This document shows, piece by piece, positions 10,301 through 19,137 of a stretch of 64,000 bases of DNA. How positions within the stretch are numbered: position 1 is the first letter of the stretch; every line of letters starts with the position of its first letter. The DNA is from Peribacillus frigoritolerans (lineage in GTDB: Bacteria > Bacillota > Bacilli > Bacillales > DSM-1321): contig NZ_CP158190.1 in NCBI RefSeq assembly GCF_040250305.1, positions 4,186,001 to 4,250,000 on the forward strand, given 5' to 3'. The position numbers and the translations under genes were made by a program. The notes beneath the pieces were generated by a model. That model was not told the origin of the DNA. It saw nothing but the letters and a program-made list of their open reading frames with translations, and ran no database searches.

Positions 10301-10500
10301 TTAGAAATTGGTGTACACGTTATTGAACAGGTCGCTATTAAAGAAATTCCAGGAGTCAGTAAAGATGCCGGCGAGAAGATTTTTGCAGGAATTATCTTTG
10401 TTATTCTGCAGACGGAATTCCTTACGAGGAATGGGGAAACAAGACAACAAATTCATGGATAATTCAAAGCAGGCTCCGCATCTTACTGACTTTTTTATGA
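10301..10500 (+). pseudogene. Possible decayed coding fragment between the dehydrogenase and permease genes
   Basis: Two neighbouring frames read like protein but neither is complete. The frame from 10301 gives EIGVHVIEQVAIKEIPGVSK and continues to about 10395. A second frame gives SADGIPYEEWGNKTTNSW and ends at a stop at 10498-10500. A frameshifted remnant of a small enzyme gene would explain this. I could not identify the family. A 105-codon ORF in the third frame overlaps it and shows no family features. Confidence 0.35.
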
Positions 10501-10599
10501 TTTCTAGAAAAACACGTATTAAAAATAGCTATGGAAGTAAAAATTCAGATCCCATTTCTTGTGAAAGGTTAAATCAGGTAAAAGAGGAGAGTATTTTAC

Positions 10600-11955
10600 A
10601 TGTCAAAGCTAATGAAAACAGATAGAACACTGACACTCATTCCAGTTGTGTTGTTTGGTTTTTCATTTATGGGGTTAACCACAGCTTTTACTACATATGG
10701 TATTGCGGCTAATATTTCTCACGGTATGGTTCCGGGAGCAATGATAGTTGCTCTAGTGGTAATGATGTTTACTGCTTACAGTTATGGGAAAATGGCAATT
10801 GCGTTTCCATCTTCCGGTTCTGCTTATGTTTATACGCAAAAATCGATCAATCCCTCTGTTGGATTTCTTGTCGGATGGGTGATCTTAATGGATTATTTAT
10901 TTATGCCAATGGTGAATTATTTAGTATTTGGTATTTTTTTCTCAGCAGCCTTTCCAACAATTCCAAGTTACATCTGGATTTCAGGTATGCTGGTGCTCGT
11001 CACTTTTATTAATATTAAAGGATTGAAGTTTGCCACAAATGTAAACGCATTCATAACGATTTTCGCTTTACTTTTTATCCTTATCTTTATAGGTTTTTCT
11101 ATTAAGGAAATTTTTATGGGCGAAAGCACAGCAACTCTTTTATCTCTTGAGCCATTCTATAATTCGAAAGAACCCTTTTCTTATACAATAGCTGGAGCAG
11201 CATTATTATGCTTTTGTTTCCTTGGGTTTGAATCAGTTACAGCGTTTGCGGAAGAAACAGTCAACCCTAAGAAAACAATTCCCCGAGCAGTTATTTTAAT
11301 TACTCTTGGTGGTGGTTTAATCTTTACAAGTGTTTCATATTTCTCGTATCTAGTATGGCCAGAGTATAACACATTTAATAATCCTGATTCGGCTGCCTAC
11401 GAAATTATTAAACTTGTTGGTGGAAAGGTGATGTACTCAATATATCTTGCGCTTTACGCATTAGCTGTATTGGGTAGTGCCATGTCGTCCCAGGCAAGTG
11501 CGTCACGAGTCCTCTATACGATGGGGCGAGATGGACAGTTTCCTAAAAAGTTCTTTGGCACCCTGCATCCGAGATATAAAACACCCGTAAATAATATACT
11601 GATCATTAGTTTTGTCTCTTTGCTTGCTTTATTTTTAAGTTTAGATCTTGTAGCATCATTTATTAATTTCGGGGCGTTTCTTGCGTATACTTGTGTTAAT
11701 ATTGCCGTAATTGCTCATTATTATATTAGAAATAGAGAACGTTCGGTAAAAGGAACTGTCTTATATTTATTTGTTCCTATTATTGGAGCTGCTCTTGATA
11801 TTTTACTACTTGTGAATCTTGATGTGCACTCAAAAGTACTTGGAGTAAGTTGGTTAATAATAGGTTTCATTTATTTACTTGTATTGACAAAAGGACTTAA
11901 AAAACAGCCGCCAGTATTGAAAATCGAAGAAAATTATAGTGTAGATTTAAAATAA
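10600..11955 (+). CDS. APC-superfamily amino-acid permease
   Basis: A 451-aa integral membrane protein with about 12 hydrophobic segments. The N-terminal APC signature region includes GFSFMGLTTAFTTYG and FPSSGSAYVYTQKSINPSVG. Its substrate is probably an amino acid or related amine. It follows the alanine-dehydrogenase-like gene in the same direction, about 350 bases away, so uptake and deamination of the same compound is likely. The ATG at 10600 has AGAGGAGA about 10 bases upstream. No transcription terminator is evident on this strand before the convergent phosphonate operon. Confidence 0.88.
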   Translation: MSKLMKTDRTLTLIPVVLFGFSFMGLTTAFTTYGIAANISHGMVPGAMIVALVVMMFTAYSYGKMAIAFPSSGSAYVYTQKSINPSVGFLVGWVILMDYLFMPMVNYLVFGIFFSAAFPTIPSYIWISGMLVLVTFINIKGLKFATNVNAFITIFALLFILIFIGFSIKEIFMGESTATLLSLEPFYNSKEPFSYTIAGAALLCFCFLGFESVTAFAEETVNPKKTIPRAVILITLGGGLIFTSVSYFSYLVWPEYNTFNNPDSAAYEIIKLVGGKVMYSIYLALYALAVLGSAMSSQASASRVLYTMGRDGQFPKKFFGTLHPRYKTPVNNILIISFVSLLALFLSLDLVASFINFGAFLAYTCVNIAVIAHYYIRNRERSVKGTVLYLFVPIIGAALDILLLVNLDVHSKVLGVSWLIIGFIYLLVLTKGLKKQPPVLKIEENYSVDLK

Positions 11956-12130
11956 AGTCACGATGTTTATAAAAAAGATGAAAAACGGATTTAGACACAA
12001 ACTATTGTCGGTATGAGACCTACAGGTCATTACTGAATTAATCTATCGAATGGTTATCTAACGAAATTGATGTCGTAAATCAATCCTCAAAATTCTAAAA
12101 AGAAATAAAGAGAATCGGGATAGAACTCAG

Positions 12131-12186
12131 TGAAAAAGTGCAGCAATCCTTCATCCCTACTCAAGGATGAAAGATTCTGCACTTTC
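12131..12186 (-). terminator. Terminator of the phosphonate operon
   Basis: A long, nearly perfect hairpin has its arms at 12133-12155 and 12163-12185. On the minus strand it is followed by a T run. It lies 13 bases after the phnX stop codon. Confidence 0.85.
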
Positions 12187-12198
12187 TTCGGATGAAAG

Positions 12199-13014
12199 TT
12201 AGCTTGAACGAGGTCTTTTCCCGTCTGCTATAAGAAGGTTGATGCGATCTATGAGTTCAGGTAGTTCCTCCATCGTTTTGATGGTGAAGTCTGCGCCGTT
12301 TTGCATAAAGATATCTGCCGTTTTAGAGATGAGGTTTTGTTTATCTCGTTCTGGCAAACTTGTATACTCATCCAAACTCAATCCCATCTCGGAGCTTCCG
12401 ACAATGATTCCGACCGACCATACTCCAGCATTCACTGCCTCTTGCATGTCGGAAATGGTATCGCCTACCTTCACTACCTTCCATGATGCCGTTAATTTCA
12501 ATTTTTCCATATTCCGATAGATCATGTAAGGATAAGGCCTGCCAATTGAATGGGTTGTATCCGGGGTTACATGGAAATCCGGCCCATACCCTTTTTTCAA
12601 AGCATTTGCTACGACGACCTCCATCATTGTATCCGTATATCCCGTTGTCGATCCAATCTTCAGGCCGCGATTCCTTAGTGCTTCCACCGTCTCAATAACC
12701 CCTGGAATGGGATCTGTATAATCCGCCAATGACATCATCAATGCCGGTTCGAATTCAGCATATAGTTTTTCAACGTCTTCCTCATTGAATGGCCTTCCGT
12801 ATTGTTCCTCCCATAACGAAGATATCCTTGGCATGTTCAGCATCGCACGAATATGGTCGATTTTCAGCATGCCCATCGGAGCTCTGGCTTCCTCCATCGT
12901 CACGTCCAGTCCAGCATTCTTAAAAATATCAACAAAAACATTCACTGGTGCAAAACATCCAAAATCCACTGCTGTTCCAGCCCAATCCAAAATGATTCCC
13001 TCTACCTTATTCAT
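12199..13014 (-). CDS. phnX: Phosphonoacetaldehyde hydrolase (phosphonatase)
   Basis: A 271-aa HAD-superfamily enzyme that cleaves phosphonoacetaldehyde to acetaldehyde and phosphate. The nucleophile Asp10 sits in ILDWAGTAVDFG. Lys51 in PMGMLKIDH is the Schiff-base lysine that defines the phosphonatase family. VGDTISDMQEA carries the Mg-binding acidic residues. The start codon overlaps the phnW stop (ATGA), so the two are coupled. It is the last gene of a five-gene 2-aminoethylphosphonate operon. Confidence 0.95.
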   Translation of the reverse strand: MNKVEGIILDWAGTAVDFGCFAPVNVFVDIFKNAGLDVTMEEARAPMGMLKIDHIRAMLNMPRISSLWEEQYGRPFNEEDVEKLYAEFEPALMMSLADYTDPIPGVIETVEALRNRGLKIGSTTGYTDTMMEVVVANALKKGYGPDFHVTPDTTHSIGRPYPYMIYRNMEKLKLTASWKVVKVGDTISDMQEAVNAGVWSVGIIVGSSEMGLSLDEYTSLPERDKQNLISKTADIFMQNGADFTIKTMEELPELIDRINLLIADGKRPRSS

Positions 13015-14105
13015 ACTGTCACCACTTTCATATATTTTTCTACGATCCTGCCAAGTTCCTCGATATCTTCTTCATGGATTTCGCCAATATTGCCGATCCG
13101 GAATGTATCTATGTCAGTCAGCTTTCCGGGGTAAATTACGTAGCCCCTCTCTTTGATGAAATTGTAGAAGTCCTCAAAATCAAAGGTTTCAGATGGAAAA
13201 AGGAATGTTGTAATGATAGGCGATTGTTTATCAGGTGAGATGTATGCATGAATGCCCAATTTCCCCATCAGCTCCCTCAGCCTATCATTATTATTTTTAT
13301 AACGGGTGAATCTCGCTGGGATGCCCCCTTCTTCCGTTAATTCTTCCAGCGCTTTAGCAAAGGCGGCCACTACATGTGTTGGAGATGTGAAGCGCCATTT
13401 CCCATCCTTGTCCATCTCTTTCCACTGATCATATAAATCCAGGGACAAACTGCGGGCATTGCCTTCAGAAGCCAATAATTTCTCAAGCTTTGCAATGACG
13501 AAACCAAAACCGGGGATTCCTTGAATGCATTTATTCGCACTGCTGATCAAATAATCAATTCCGAGTTCAGGCACATTCATCTCCACTCCGCCAAAGCTGC
13601 TCATCGCATCAATAATCAAGGATTTCCCTTGTTCGTTTGATATCTTCGAAACCATCTCTATCGGATTTAAAATCCCTGTCGTCGTTTCACAATGAACCAT
13701 CGCTATATGTGTGATGTCACGATCATCCAGTAAAATGTTCCGGATTTCAGCTTCCTTTGGATATTCATTGTACTCAACGCCATATTCAACATGATTCAGA
13801 CCGATGCACTCCGCCATTTTCACAATCCGCTTTCCATATGCGCCATTCGTAATGATCAGCACTTTATCGGATTTTGAAAGTGCTGTCGTCAGCACAGATT
13901 CTACAACAAACGAGCCGCTTCCCTGCATAAGTACAGCCGTATATTCTCCGTTTGCAGCATATGCCAATTCAAGAAGCTGGGATCTGATTTTTTGTGTGAT
14001 TTCTTTATAATCATTTTCCCACGTACAGCGGTCAACAAGCATTTCCTGTTTCACCGTACTTGTAGTGGTCAGCGGTCCAGGCGTTAATAGTTTATAGGTA
14101 TTCAT
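13011..14105 (-). CDS. phnW: 2-aminoethylphosphonate-pyruvate transaminase
   Basis: A 364-aa PLP enzyme that converts 2-aminoethylphosphonate and pyruvate to phosphonoacetaldehyde and alanine. It starts with MNTYKLLTPGPLTTTSTVK, typical of PhnW. The phosphate loop is MQGSGSFVVES, and the PLP lysine lies in SSANKCIQGIPGFGF with the Asp in IIDAMSSFGG. The product is the substrate of PhnX encoded directly downstream. It lies 25 bases after the binding-protein gene, so one transcript is likely. Confidence 0.96.
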   Translation of the reverse strand: MNTYKLLTPGPLTTTSTVKQEMLVDRCTWENDYKEITQKIRSQLLELAYAANGEYTAVLMQGSGSFVVESVLTTALSKSDKVLIITNGAYGKRIVKMAECIGLNHVEYGVEYNEYPKEAEIRNILLDDRDITHIAMVHCETTTGILNPIEMVSKISNEQGKSLIIDAMSSFGGVEMNVPELGIDYLISSANKCIQGIPGFGFVIAKLEKLLASEGNARSLSLDLYDQWKEMDKDGKWRFTSPTHVVAAFAKALEELTEEGGIPARFTRYKNNNDRLRELMGKLGIHAYISPDKQSPIITTFLFPSETFDFEDFYNFIKERGYVIYPGKLTDIDTFRIGNIGEIHEEDIEELGRIVEKYMKVVTV

Positions 14106-14130
14106 TTAACTTCACTCCTCACTATATTTA

Positions 14131-15123
14131 TCATTGTGCTGATTTAAAGAACTCTTGATGCTGTTTTAATAATTCAACCGTTAGGGGCTGCTTGTATTTC
14201 TTAGGGTGAGCCGGTTTGTTCTTTTCCGTTACCTTTTCACCTTCATAAAGTGCGACCGGGTAATGTTTCAGCAATTCTTCTCTAGCATCTTTACTGATTG
14301 TTTCTGCCATTTTCATTGCTAAACTTGTTTTAGCTTCATTACCTTTATTCACGACAGCAACGGATTCCGTGTAGGAGAAATTCCCCTCAATCGGATCGAC
14401 GAACTTGATCGGTAAGCCCGACTCTTTAGCCATCACGGCTTGGTAGCGTAAACCAAAACCGGCAGCCACTTCCCCTGCTTGAACTTTATTGATTGGGCCT
14501 GAACCTGAGCTCTCAAGATGCGGACCGCTATTTGCTATTAAGTCATGGAGAACCTTTTTCCCCTCTGCGTCACCGTATTGACTGATTATTGCTTGAACTA
14601 ACAGCCACCCTGTTGAAGAGTCCAGGATATTAGGAATTGAAACGAACCCTTTATATTCCGGCTTTGTTAAATCCTTAATCGAAGTAGGCATCGGCAGGCC
14701 TTTTTGTTTAAGCACTTCCGTATTGACAAAAATGGAACCGGTATTTGCCAAAATCGGCGTATAATATGCTGGATTTTTTTCCAATGCTTTTGTACTGAAC
14801 GATAGGTCCTTGAACATGGCGTGCTGATCTTGGGCACTTTCGATGAAATAAGAACTCATCGTCACGACATCTGCCTCGATTTCAGCGCCTTCTGCGAGCA
14901 GTTTCCCTCCTAATTCTGATGTGCCTAATGATTGAAGGACATATTTCCCTTCGTATCCGGCATCTTTCAGGGAAGTCTCCATTGCTGCAGTGGCTTCTTC
15001 ATCGCCATTCGTATAAATGACCACCTTTTCCTCATCCGCTTTGCCGCTGTTACGGCCCACCAATACAAATACCAAACTTAGAGCAACTAAAGAAAGTAAG
15101 GCTATCTTCAACGTTTTAGACAT
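14131..15123 (-). CDS. phnS: 2-aminoethylphosphonate ABC transporter substrate-binding protein
   Basis: A 330-aa extracytoplasmic binding protein of the iron/2-AEP-binding class. The mature part contains VVIYTNGDEE, ADVVTMSSYF and VSIPNILDSSTGWLL. The start at 15123 has GGGGGAT just upstream. The N-terminus is a clear signal sequence, but the lipobox reads LVGR where LVGC is expected. Arg24 (codon at 15052-15054, CGT) is one transition away from Cys (TGT). As written it would not be lipidated. The gene symbol follows the Salmonella phnSTUV naming and is by analogy. Confidence 0.85.
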   Translation of the reverse strand: MSKTLKIALLSLVALSLVFVLVGRNSGKADEEKVVIYTNGDEEATAAMETSLKDAGYEGKYVLQSLGTSELGGKLLAEGAEIEADVVTMSSYFIESAQDQHAMFKDLSFSTKALEKNPAYYTPILANTGSIFVNTEVLKQKGLPMPTSIKDLTKPEYKGFVSIPNILDSSTGWLLVQAIISQYGDAEGKKVLHDLIANSGPHLESSGSGPINKVQAGEVAAGFGLRYQAVMAKESGLPIKFVDPIEGNFSYTESVAVVNKGNEAKTSLAMKMAETISKDAREELLKHYPVALYEGEKVTEKNKPAHPKKYKQPLTVELLKQHQEFFKSAQ

Positions 15124-15136
15124 AATATCCCCCTCA

Positions 15137-16753
15137 TTAATGTTTGAATTGTCTTTTTTGATAATGATCACAAAGCAGCTTCACGACTAGATTTGTAAAA
15201 AAGATAAGCAAAGACAGGATGAATATTTCATTGAATTTGGCAAAATGCTGAAGCTCTTTAATTTTACTGGCCACTAATGTAGTTTGGGCCGTGACCAAAA
15301 AGATGATTCCGCTGATCGTCACCATACTATTGATGAAATAGTAGCTGAACATCTCGATCACCGTAGATGCCGAATTTGGCAGAATGACACGATAGATTGT
15401 CCTGATCCAGCTATCCCCCAATAGATTCCCGGTGGTTTCCCAACCAGGGTTCATTTTGGATAAAGAGTTCTTCGCCATTAAATAGGGTGTTGTAAAGAAG
15501 TGGACAATGTTACATAGAATGATAATGGCAAAGGTCCCCTTCCAGCTGCTGCCGTTGAACAGCAGCAAATACGATAAGCCCAACACCATTCCCGGTACTG
15601 TATTCGTCAGCATCGAAATGACATCCATTGACGATTTCCCCTTAAGGGGCGTCCGGACATTCAAAACCGCAGAGCTAAAGGCGATGAACGTTCCCATTAC
15701 AGCCGTCATCAAGGCAACGAATAAGGAGTTTTTATAAACTGACGTTAAATCGCCTGATTGGAATGTGTCGATAAAGTGCTTTAAGGTGAACGAGAGATCG
15801 TAAGGGAAACTAGTTAAAAATGGTGCAATGAACATGACCGCAAATACAGAAAACATCCCTATCAAGACCAGCAGCGAGATTCCCCCAAAACATATATCCC
15901 TTCCTATGTGCTTCGTCAATTCGATATCGCTGAACTTGTCATAATGAAAATTAAGTTTTTCCAGATAGTTTAATAGAAAAACACTGAATACTACCGGAAT
16001 GAGCATGAGAATGGCAATCACTGCACCATTATTGAAATCAGGGATTGAACCTAGCATGACTTGATAAAGCTGCGTCGCAACGACGGAGTAGGTCCCGCCT
16101 ACTGAAGCCGGTATCCCAAAGTCGGTGAAACTCAAGATGAAGGAAAGTACAAAAGCTCCACCCAAAGTTCCCGACAATGGCCGTATGATCGTATTCATGA
16201 AACTTCTTATCGTTCCGTCACCCATTAATTTTGAAACGATGATGAACTTTTTATCCATGTACTTGAAGGAATTATTAATGAGAAGAAAAGCTGATGGCAA
16301 TGTATAGATCACATAACCTATCAATAATCCATTAAATCCGTATATATCGAATAAATTCCTTCCAAAAATCTTCGTTATGATTCCTTGATTGCCGAAAGAG
16401 TAGATAATCGCAAACCCGAACGTGATCGTCGGAAGCAGCATCGGAATAAGGATCCCGGTTTTAATTACACTTTTTAATGGCCTATATAATCGGGTGCAAT
16501 GGATGGAATAGGCCAGGAAAAAGGCTAAAACGGTCGTAATGACGGCTGTGAGCCCTGAGATTTTCACGCTGTTTCCAAATGACATCATCAGCTCTGCATT
16601 TGAAAGGACCGTTAGATAATTCGAGAGATCGATTCCATCAGCCGTTTCAAAAGAACGGACGAACAATATCCCAAGCGGCAAGAAAAGAAAAGCGGCAAAT
16701 AGCAGTAAGATAGGTATATAAATGACTCTCATTGCCGGTTTTACATCAGGCAT
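15137..16753 (-). CDS. 2-aminoethylphosphonate ABC transporter permease (two fused domains)
   Basis: A 538-aa permease with two binding-protein-dependent transport modules in one chain, about 12 membrane helices in all. The coupling loops are KLMGDGTIRSFMNTIIRPL (about residues 185-205) and NLLGDSWIRTIYRVILPNS (about 445-463). Fused permeases are usual for Gram-positive 2-AEP importers. The ATG at 16753 follows GGTGA, and a GTG three codons earlier is possible. It overlaps the end of the ATPase gene, so the importer is translated as a unit. Confidence 0.88.
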   Translation of the reverse strand: MPDVKPAMRVIYIPILLLFAAFLFLPLGILFVRSFETADGIDLSNYLTVLSNAELMMSFGNSVKISGLTAVITTVLAFFLAYSIHCTRLYRPLKSVIKTGILIPMLLPTITFGFAIIYSFGNQGIITKIFGRNLFDIYGFNGLLIGYVIYTLPSAFLLINNSFKYMDKKFIIVSKLMGDGTIRSFMNTIIRPLSGTLGGAFVLSFILSFTDFGIPASVGGTYSVVATQLYQVMLGSIPDFNNGAVIAILMLIPVVFSVFLLNYLEKLNFHYDKFSDIELTKHIGRDICFGGISLLVLIGMFSVFAVMFIAPFLTSFPYDLSFTLKHFIDTFQSGDLTSVYKNSLFVALMTAVMGTFIAFSSAVLNVRTPLKGKSSMDVISMLTNTVPGMVLGLSYLLLFNGSSWKGTFAIIILCNIVHFFTTPYLMAKNSLSKMNPGWETTGNLLGDSWIRTIYRVILPNSASTVIEMFSYYFINSMVTISGIIFLVTAQTTLVASKIKELQHFAKFNEIFILSLLIFFTNLVVKLLCDHYQKRQFKH

Positions 16754-17498
16754 ACTTTTCACCGAATAACTTGTAAATATTTTCTCTCTTGATCTCCAGT
16801 TGTTTAAGAATGAATTCCTTCACAAAATCATTGGCTGGCTGATTGATGATTTCTTGAGGCGATCCAAATTGAGAAATACTCCCTTGATTAATGATCAAAA
16901 TCTTATCGGACATCGTCAAAGCCTCTTCCGGGTCATGTGTCACTATGATTGTCGTCAGCTTAAATTCTCGGGCGATGGATTTGATGCGTTCCTTTATCGA
17001 TTCCTTGATCACACCATCCAAAGCACTCAGCGGCTCATCAAGTAATAGGATCTTCGGTTTCATTACAAGAGTCCTTGCGATCGAAACCCTTTGTTTCTGA
17101 CCCCCGGATAATTCGCTGATCCTTTTTTTCAAATGCGGCGTTAATTCCAGGAAATCAATGTATTCCTGAAGCTCTTCCTTGGAAACGGATCCCTTCCTGT
17201 TCCTCAATCCATAAACGATATTTTCATAGGCATTCAAATGCGGGAAAAGAGCATAATCCTGGAAAACGATATTAAATCCCCGGTCTTTCATGGGCACGTT
17301 ACTCAAATCGGTATCATTGAAAATGATTTTTCCATGATTGATACCCGTCAAGCCCAAAATTATATGCAATAAAGTAGTTTTGCCGCTTCCACTTGGTCCT
17401 AATAGTGAAACGATCTCCCCCGCTTTAATTTCAAGATTTATATTATCCAAAACTGATTTTCCATCGAATTGCTTGCTAATATTTTGTAATTTTAGCAA
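16746..17498 (-). CDS. 2-aminoethylphosphonate ABC transporter ATP-binding protein
   Basis: A 250-aa ATPase with Walker A GPSGSGKTT, signature ELSGGQKQR, Walker B ILLLDEPLSALD and H-loop VTHDPEEAL. It ends soon after the ATPase core, so it lacks the C-terminal TOBE domain that many PotA- or PhnT-type proteins carry. A TTG start at 17498 is chosen because AGGAGG lies 7 bases upstream. The in-frame extension to 17600 runs through the promoter region and has no ribosome site. It is the first gene of the operon. Confidence 0.88.
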   Translation of the reverse strand: MLKLQNISKQFDGKSVLDNINLEIKAGEIVSLLGPSGSGKTTLLHIILGLTGINHGKIIFNDTDLSNVPMKDRGFNIVFQDYALFPHLNAYENIVYGLRNRKGSVSKEELQEYIDFLELTPHLKKRISELSGGQKQRVSIARTLVMKPKILLLDEPLSALDGVIKESIKERIKSIAREFKLTTIIVTHDPEEALTMSDKILIINQGSISQFGSPQEIINQPANDFVKEFILKQLEIKRENIYKLFGEKYA

Positions 17499-17526
17499 AC
17501 CGTTCACCTCCTTTAATACACCCTTA

Positions 17527-17579
17527 GTATAAAAGCCCTTTGTAAAACGAATTTGAGATTTTTGTAAATACTCTGTAAA
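17527..17579 (-). promoter_or_regulatory. Candidate promoter and operator of the phosphonate operon
   Basis: On the minus strand TATACT (17527-17532) is a good -10 element ahead of the ATPase gene. No clear -35 pairs with it. TTTACA (TGTAAA on the plus strand) occurs three times, at 17541-17546, 17563-17568 and 17574-17579. The steps are 22 and 11 bases, which puts the copies on one face of the helix. They may be sites for the divergent DeoR-type regulator. Confidence 0.45.
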
Positions 17580-17726
17580 TATTGAACACTTTATTACCAA
17601 CTTAATACTAACTTTTGACTAACTATTGATATTTTTATCATCTATATGTTGAATATGTTCGCGGTAAACAGTACACTTAAACTGAATATCAGGAAGATAG
17701 ATATGAAGAATAGGCGGGTGTAACTT

Positions 17727-18485
17727 ATGCTTCCTCTTGAAAGGCAAAAGAAGATCATCGAGTTATTAACGATTAGAAAAGTTATGAAGATTGCCGAGCT
17801 TACTGAAGAAATGCAAGTTTCCATCGAAACCATCAGAAGGGATATTAACCTTCTTACAAGGCAAGGAAAAATTGAAAAGATCTATGGCGGCGTTAAGCTG
17901 GTTCAATCGAAGTTTGGAGAATCGACGATAGATGAACGGATGTTCAGTCAATTAGAAGAAAAGGAATCCATCGCCCAAAAATGCAGTGAGTATATCGACG
18001 ATGGTGATTGCATTTATATCGATAGTGGTTCGACAACCTATCAAATCGCTAAATATATAAAACAGAAAAAGAAACTGACCGTGATAACCAGTTCGATTCC
18101 CGTTGTAAATGAGCTCATTCATAGCGATATCGAGATATTGATCATTGGCGGGAAAGTCAGGCGAAATGAACAATCCATTGTTGCATTTGACTACTTATTC
18201 AACTTTAGTGAATTGAATATTTCAAAAGCATTCATTTGTGCGAGTGGCATAACCGTTGAAAAAGGCATATCCGACTATAATTTAGAAGAAGCGAACACAC
18301 GAAAAAAAATCATCGATCTATCCCAAGAAGTCTATGTAGCCGCTGACAGCACAAAGTTCGGGAAAGACGTGACCATCGGGATATCATCACTGGATAAAAT
18401 CGATTACATCATAACGGACGATCATCTGCATAAAGATTTCATCTCTTCGTTTAAAGAGACCGCAACACATTTGATTCTTTCTTAA
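17727..18485 (+). CDS. DeoR-family transcriptional regulator of the phosphonate operon (inferred)
   Basis: A 252-aa DeoR-type regulator. The N-terminal helix-turn-helix (MLPLERQKKIIELL through VSIETIRRDINLL) is followed by the sugar-phosphate-isomerase-like sensor domain with YIDSGSTT and VAADSTKFG. Members usually sense a phosphorylated metabolite. It is divergent from the 2-aminoethylphosphonate operon with 228 bases between, so control of that operon is the simplest inference. The ribosome site GGCGGG is modest. A strong terminator follows at 18497-18533. Confidence 0.87.
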   Translation: MLPLERQKKIIELLTIRKVMKIAELTEEMQVSIETIRRDINLLTRQGKIEKIYGGVKLVQSKFGESTIDERMFSQLEEKESIAQKCSEYIDDGDCIYIDSGSTTYQIAKYIKQKKKLTVITSSIPVVNELIHSDIEILIIGGKVRRNEQSIVAFDYLFNFSELNISKAFICASGITVEKGISDYNLEEANTRKKIIDLSQEVYVAADSTKFGKDVTIGISSLDKIDYIITDDHLHKDFISSFKETATHLILS

Positions 18486-18496
18486 ATACAAGAAAG

Positions 18497-18533
18497 AAAC
18501 GGGAACTATACAATAGTATAATTCCCGTTTTTC
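18497..18533 (+). terminator. Terminator of the DeoR-type regulator
   Basis: The stem built from AAACGGGAA and ATTCCCGTTT, with inner TATA pairing, is followed by a T run. Confidence 0.9.
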
Positions 18534-18674
18534 AGATTCGGCGAATGCCAAGTGTATTCGGAATAAAGGACGTTTAACCAGTCTAATTTTAGCGATCACC
18601 TTCGGGAAATCAATAACTGCCGGACTAAATGATGTTCAGGAACCAATTAGCCCAAAGCGTCACCTTCATCACAA

Positions 18675-18793
18675 CGTTGATTTCTACTCCAGGCACTCGC
18701 TTTCCGCGGGCGATCCGGGAGCCTCCTCGGCGCTTTTGCGCCTGTGGGGTCTCCCCTGGACTCGCTTTTCCCGCAGGAGTCTCGCGCCTTCCG
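18675..18793 (-). repeat. Interspersed GC-rich repeat, copy A
   Basis: This is a roughly 120-base segment, clearly richer in G and C than its surroundings. It contains GAGCCTCCTCGGCGC, CTGTGGGGTCTC and CCGCAGGAGTC. Copy B (18920-19029) carries the same blocks in opposite orientation, and both have AAATCAAC at one end. I recall similar non-coding repeats in many Bacillus genomes, which I did not check. No convincing gene lies in 18534-19137. Confidence 0.75.
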
Positions 18794-18919
18794 TTCCAAT
18801 CAACTGGAACGTGTTTTAAAAGAAAAAACTGCAGGCTGGTCTTATTCCGAATTATGTTTAAGACTAGTTTATCTTTCATGTTTTATTCCTGTACTCCTTA
18901 ATGGATGAAAGAAATTTGC

Positions 18920-19029
18920 GACACTCCTGCCGAATAACTGGCTAGCCGAGACCCCACAGACGCTTGCGTCGAGGAGGCTTGGCAGACAGTCGGCGGAAAG
19001 GGAGCGGATTTCTGAAATCAACTGCAACT
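18920..19029 (+). repeat. Interspersed GC-rich repeat, copy B (inverted relative to copy A)
   Basis: It contains ACTCCTGCCG, GAGACCCCACAGACGC and GAGGAGGCTTGGCAGACAG, the reverse complements of the copy A blocks with substitutions. The two copies are about 125 bases apart and could pair into a long imperfect hairpin. Confidence 0.72.
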
Positions 19030-19137
19030 TGAAATAAAAAAACTGTGTCCTCCATCAATGGAGAGTGAAACTCAGGCTAATTTCTGGTTTTGACTCTGAC
19101 CGGGTCCGGCGATTCCCATAAAGTTGAGCCTAGTACC

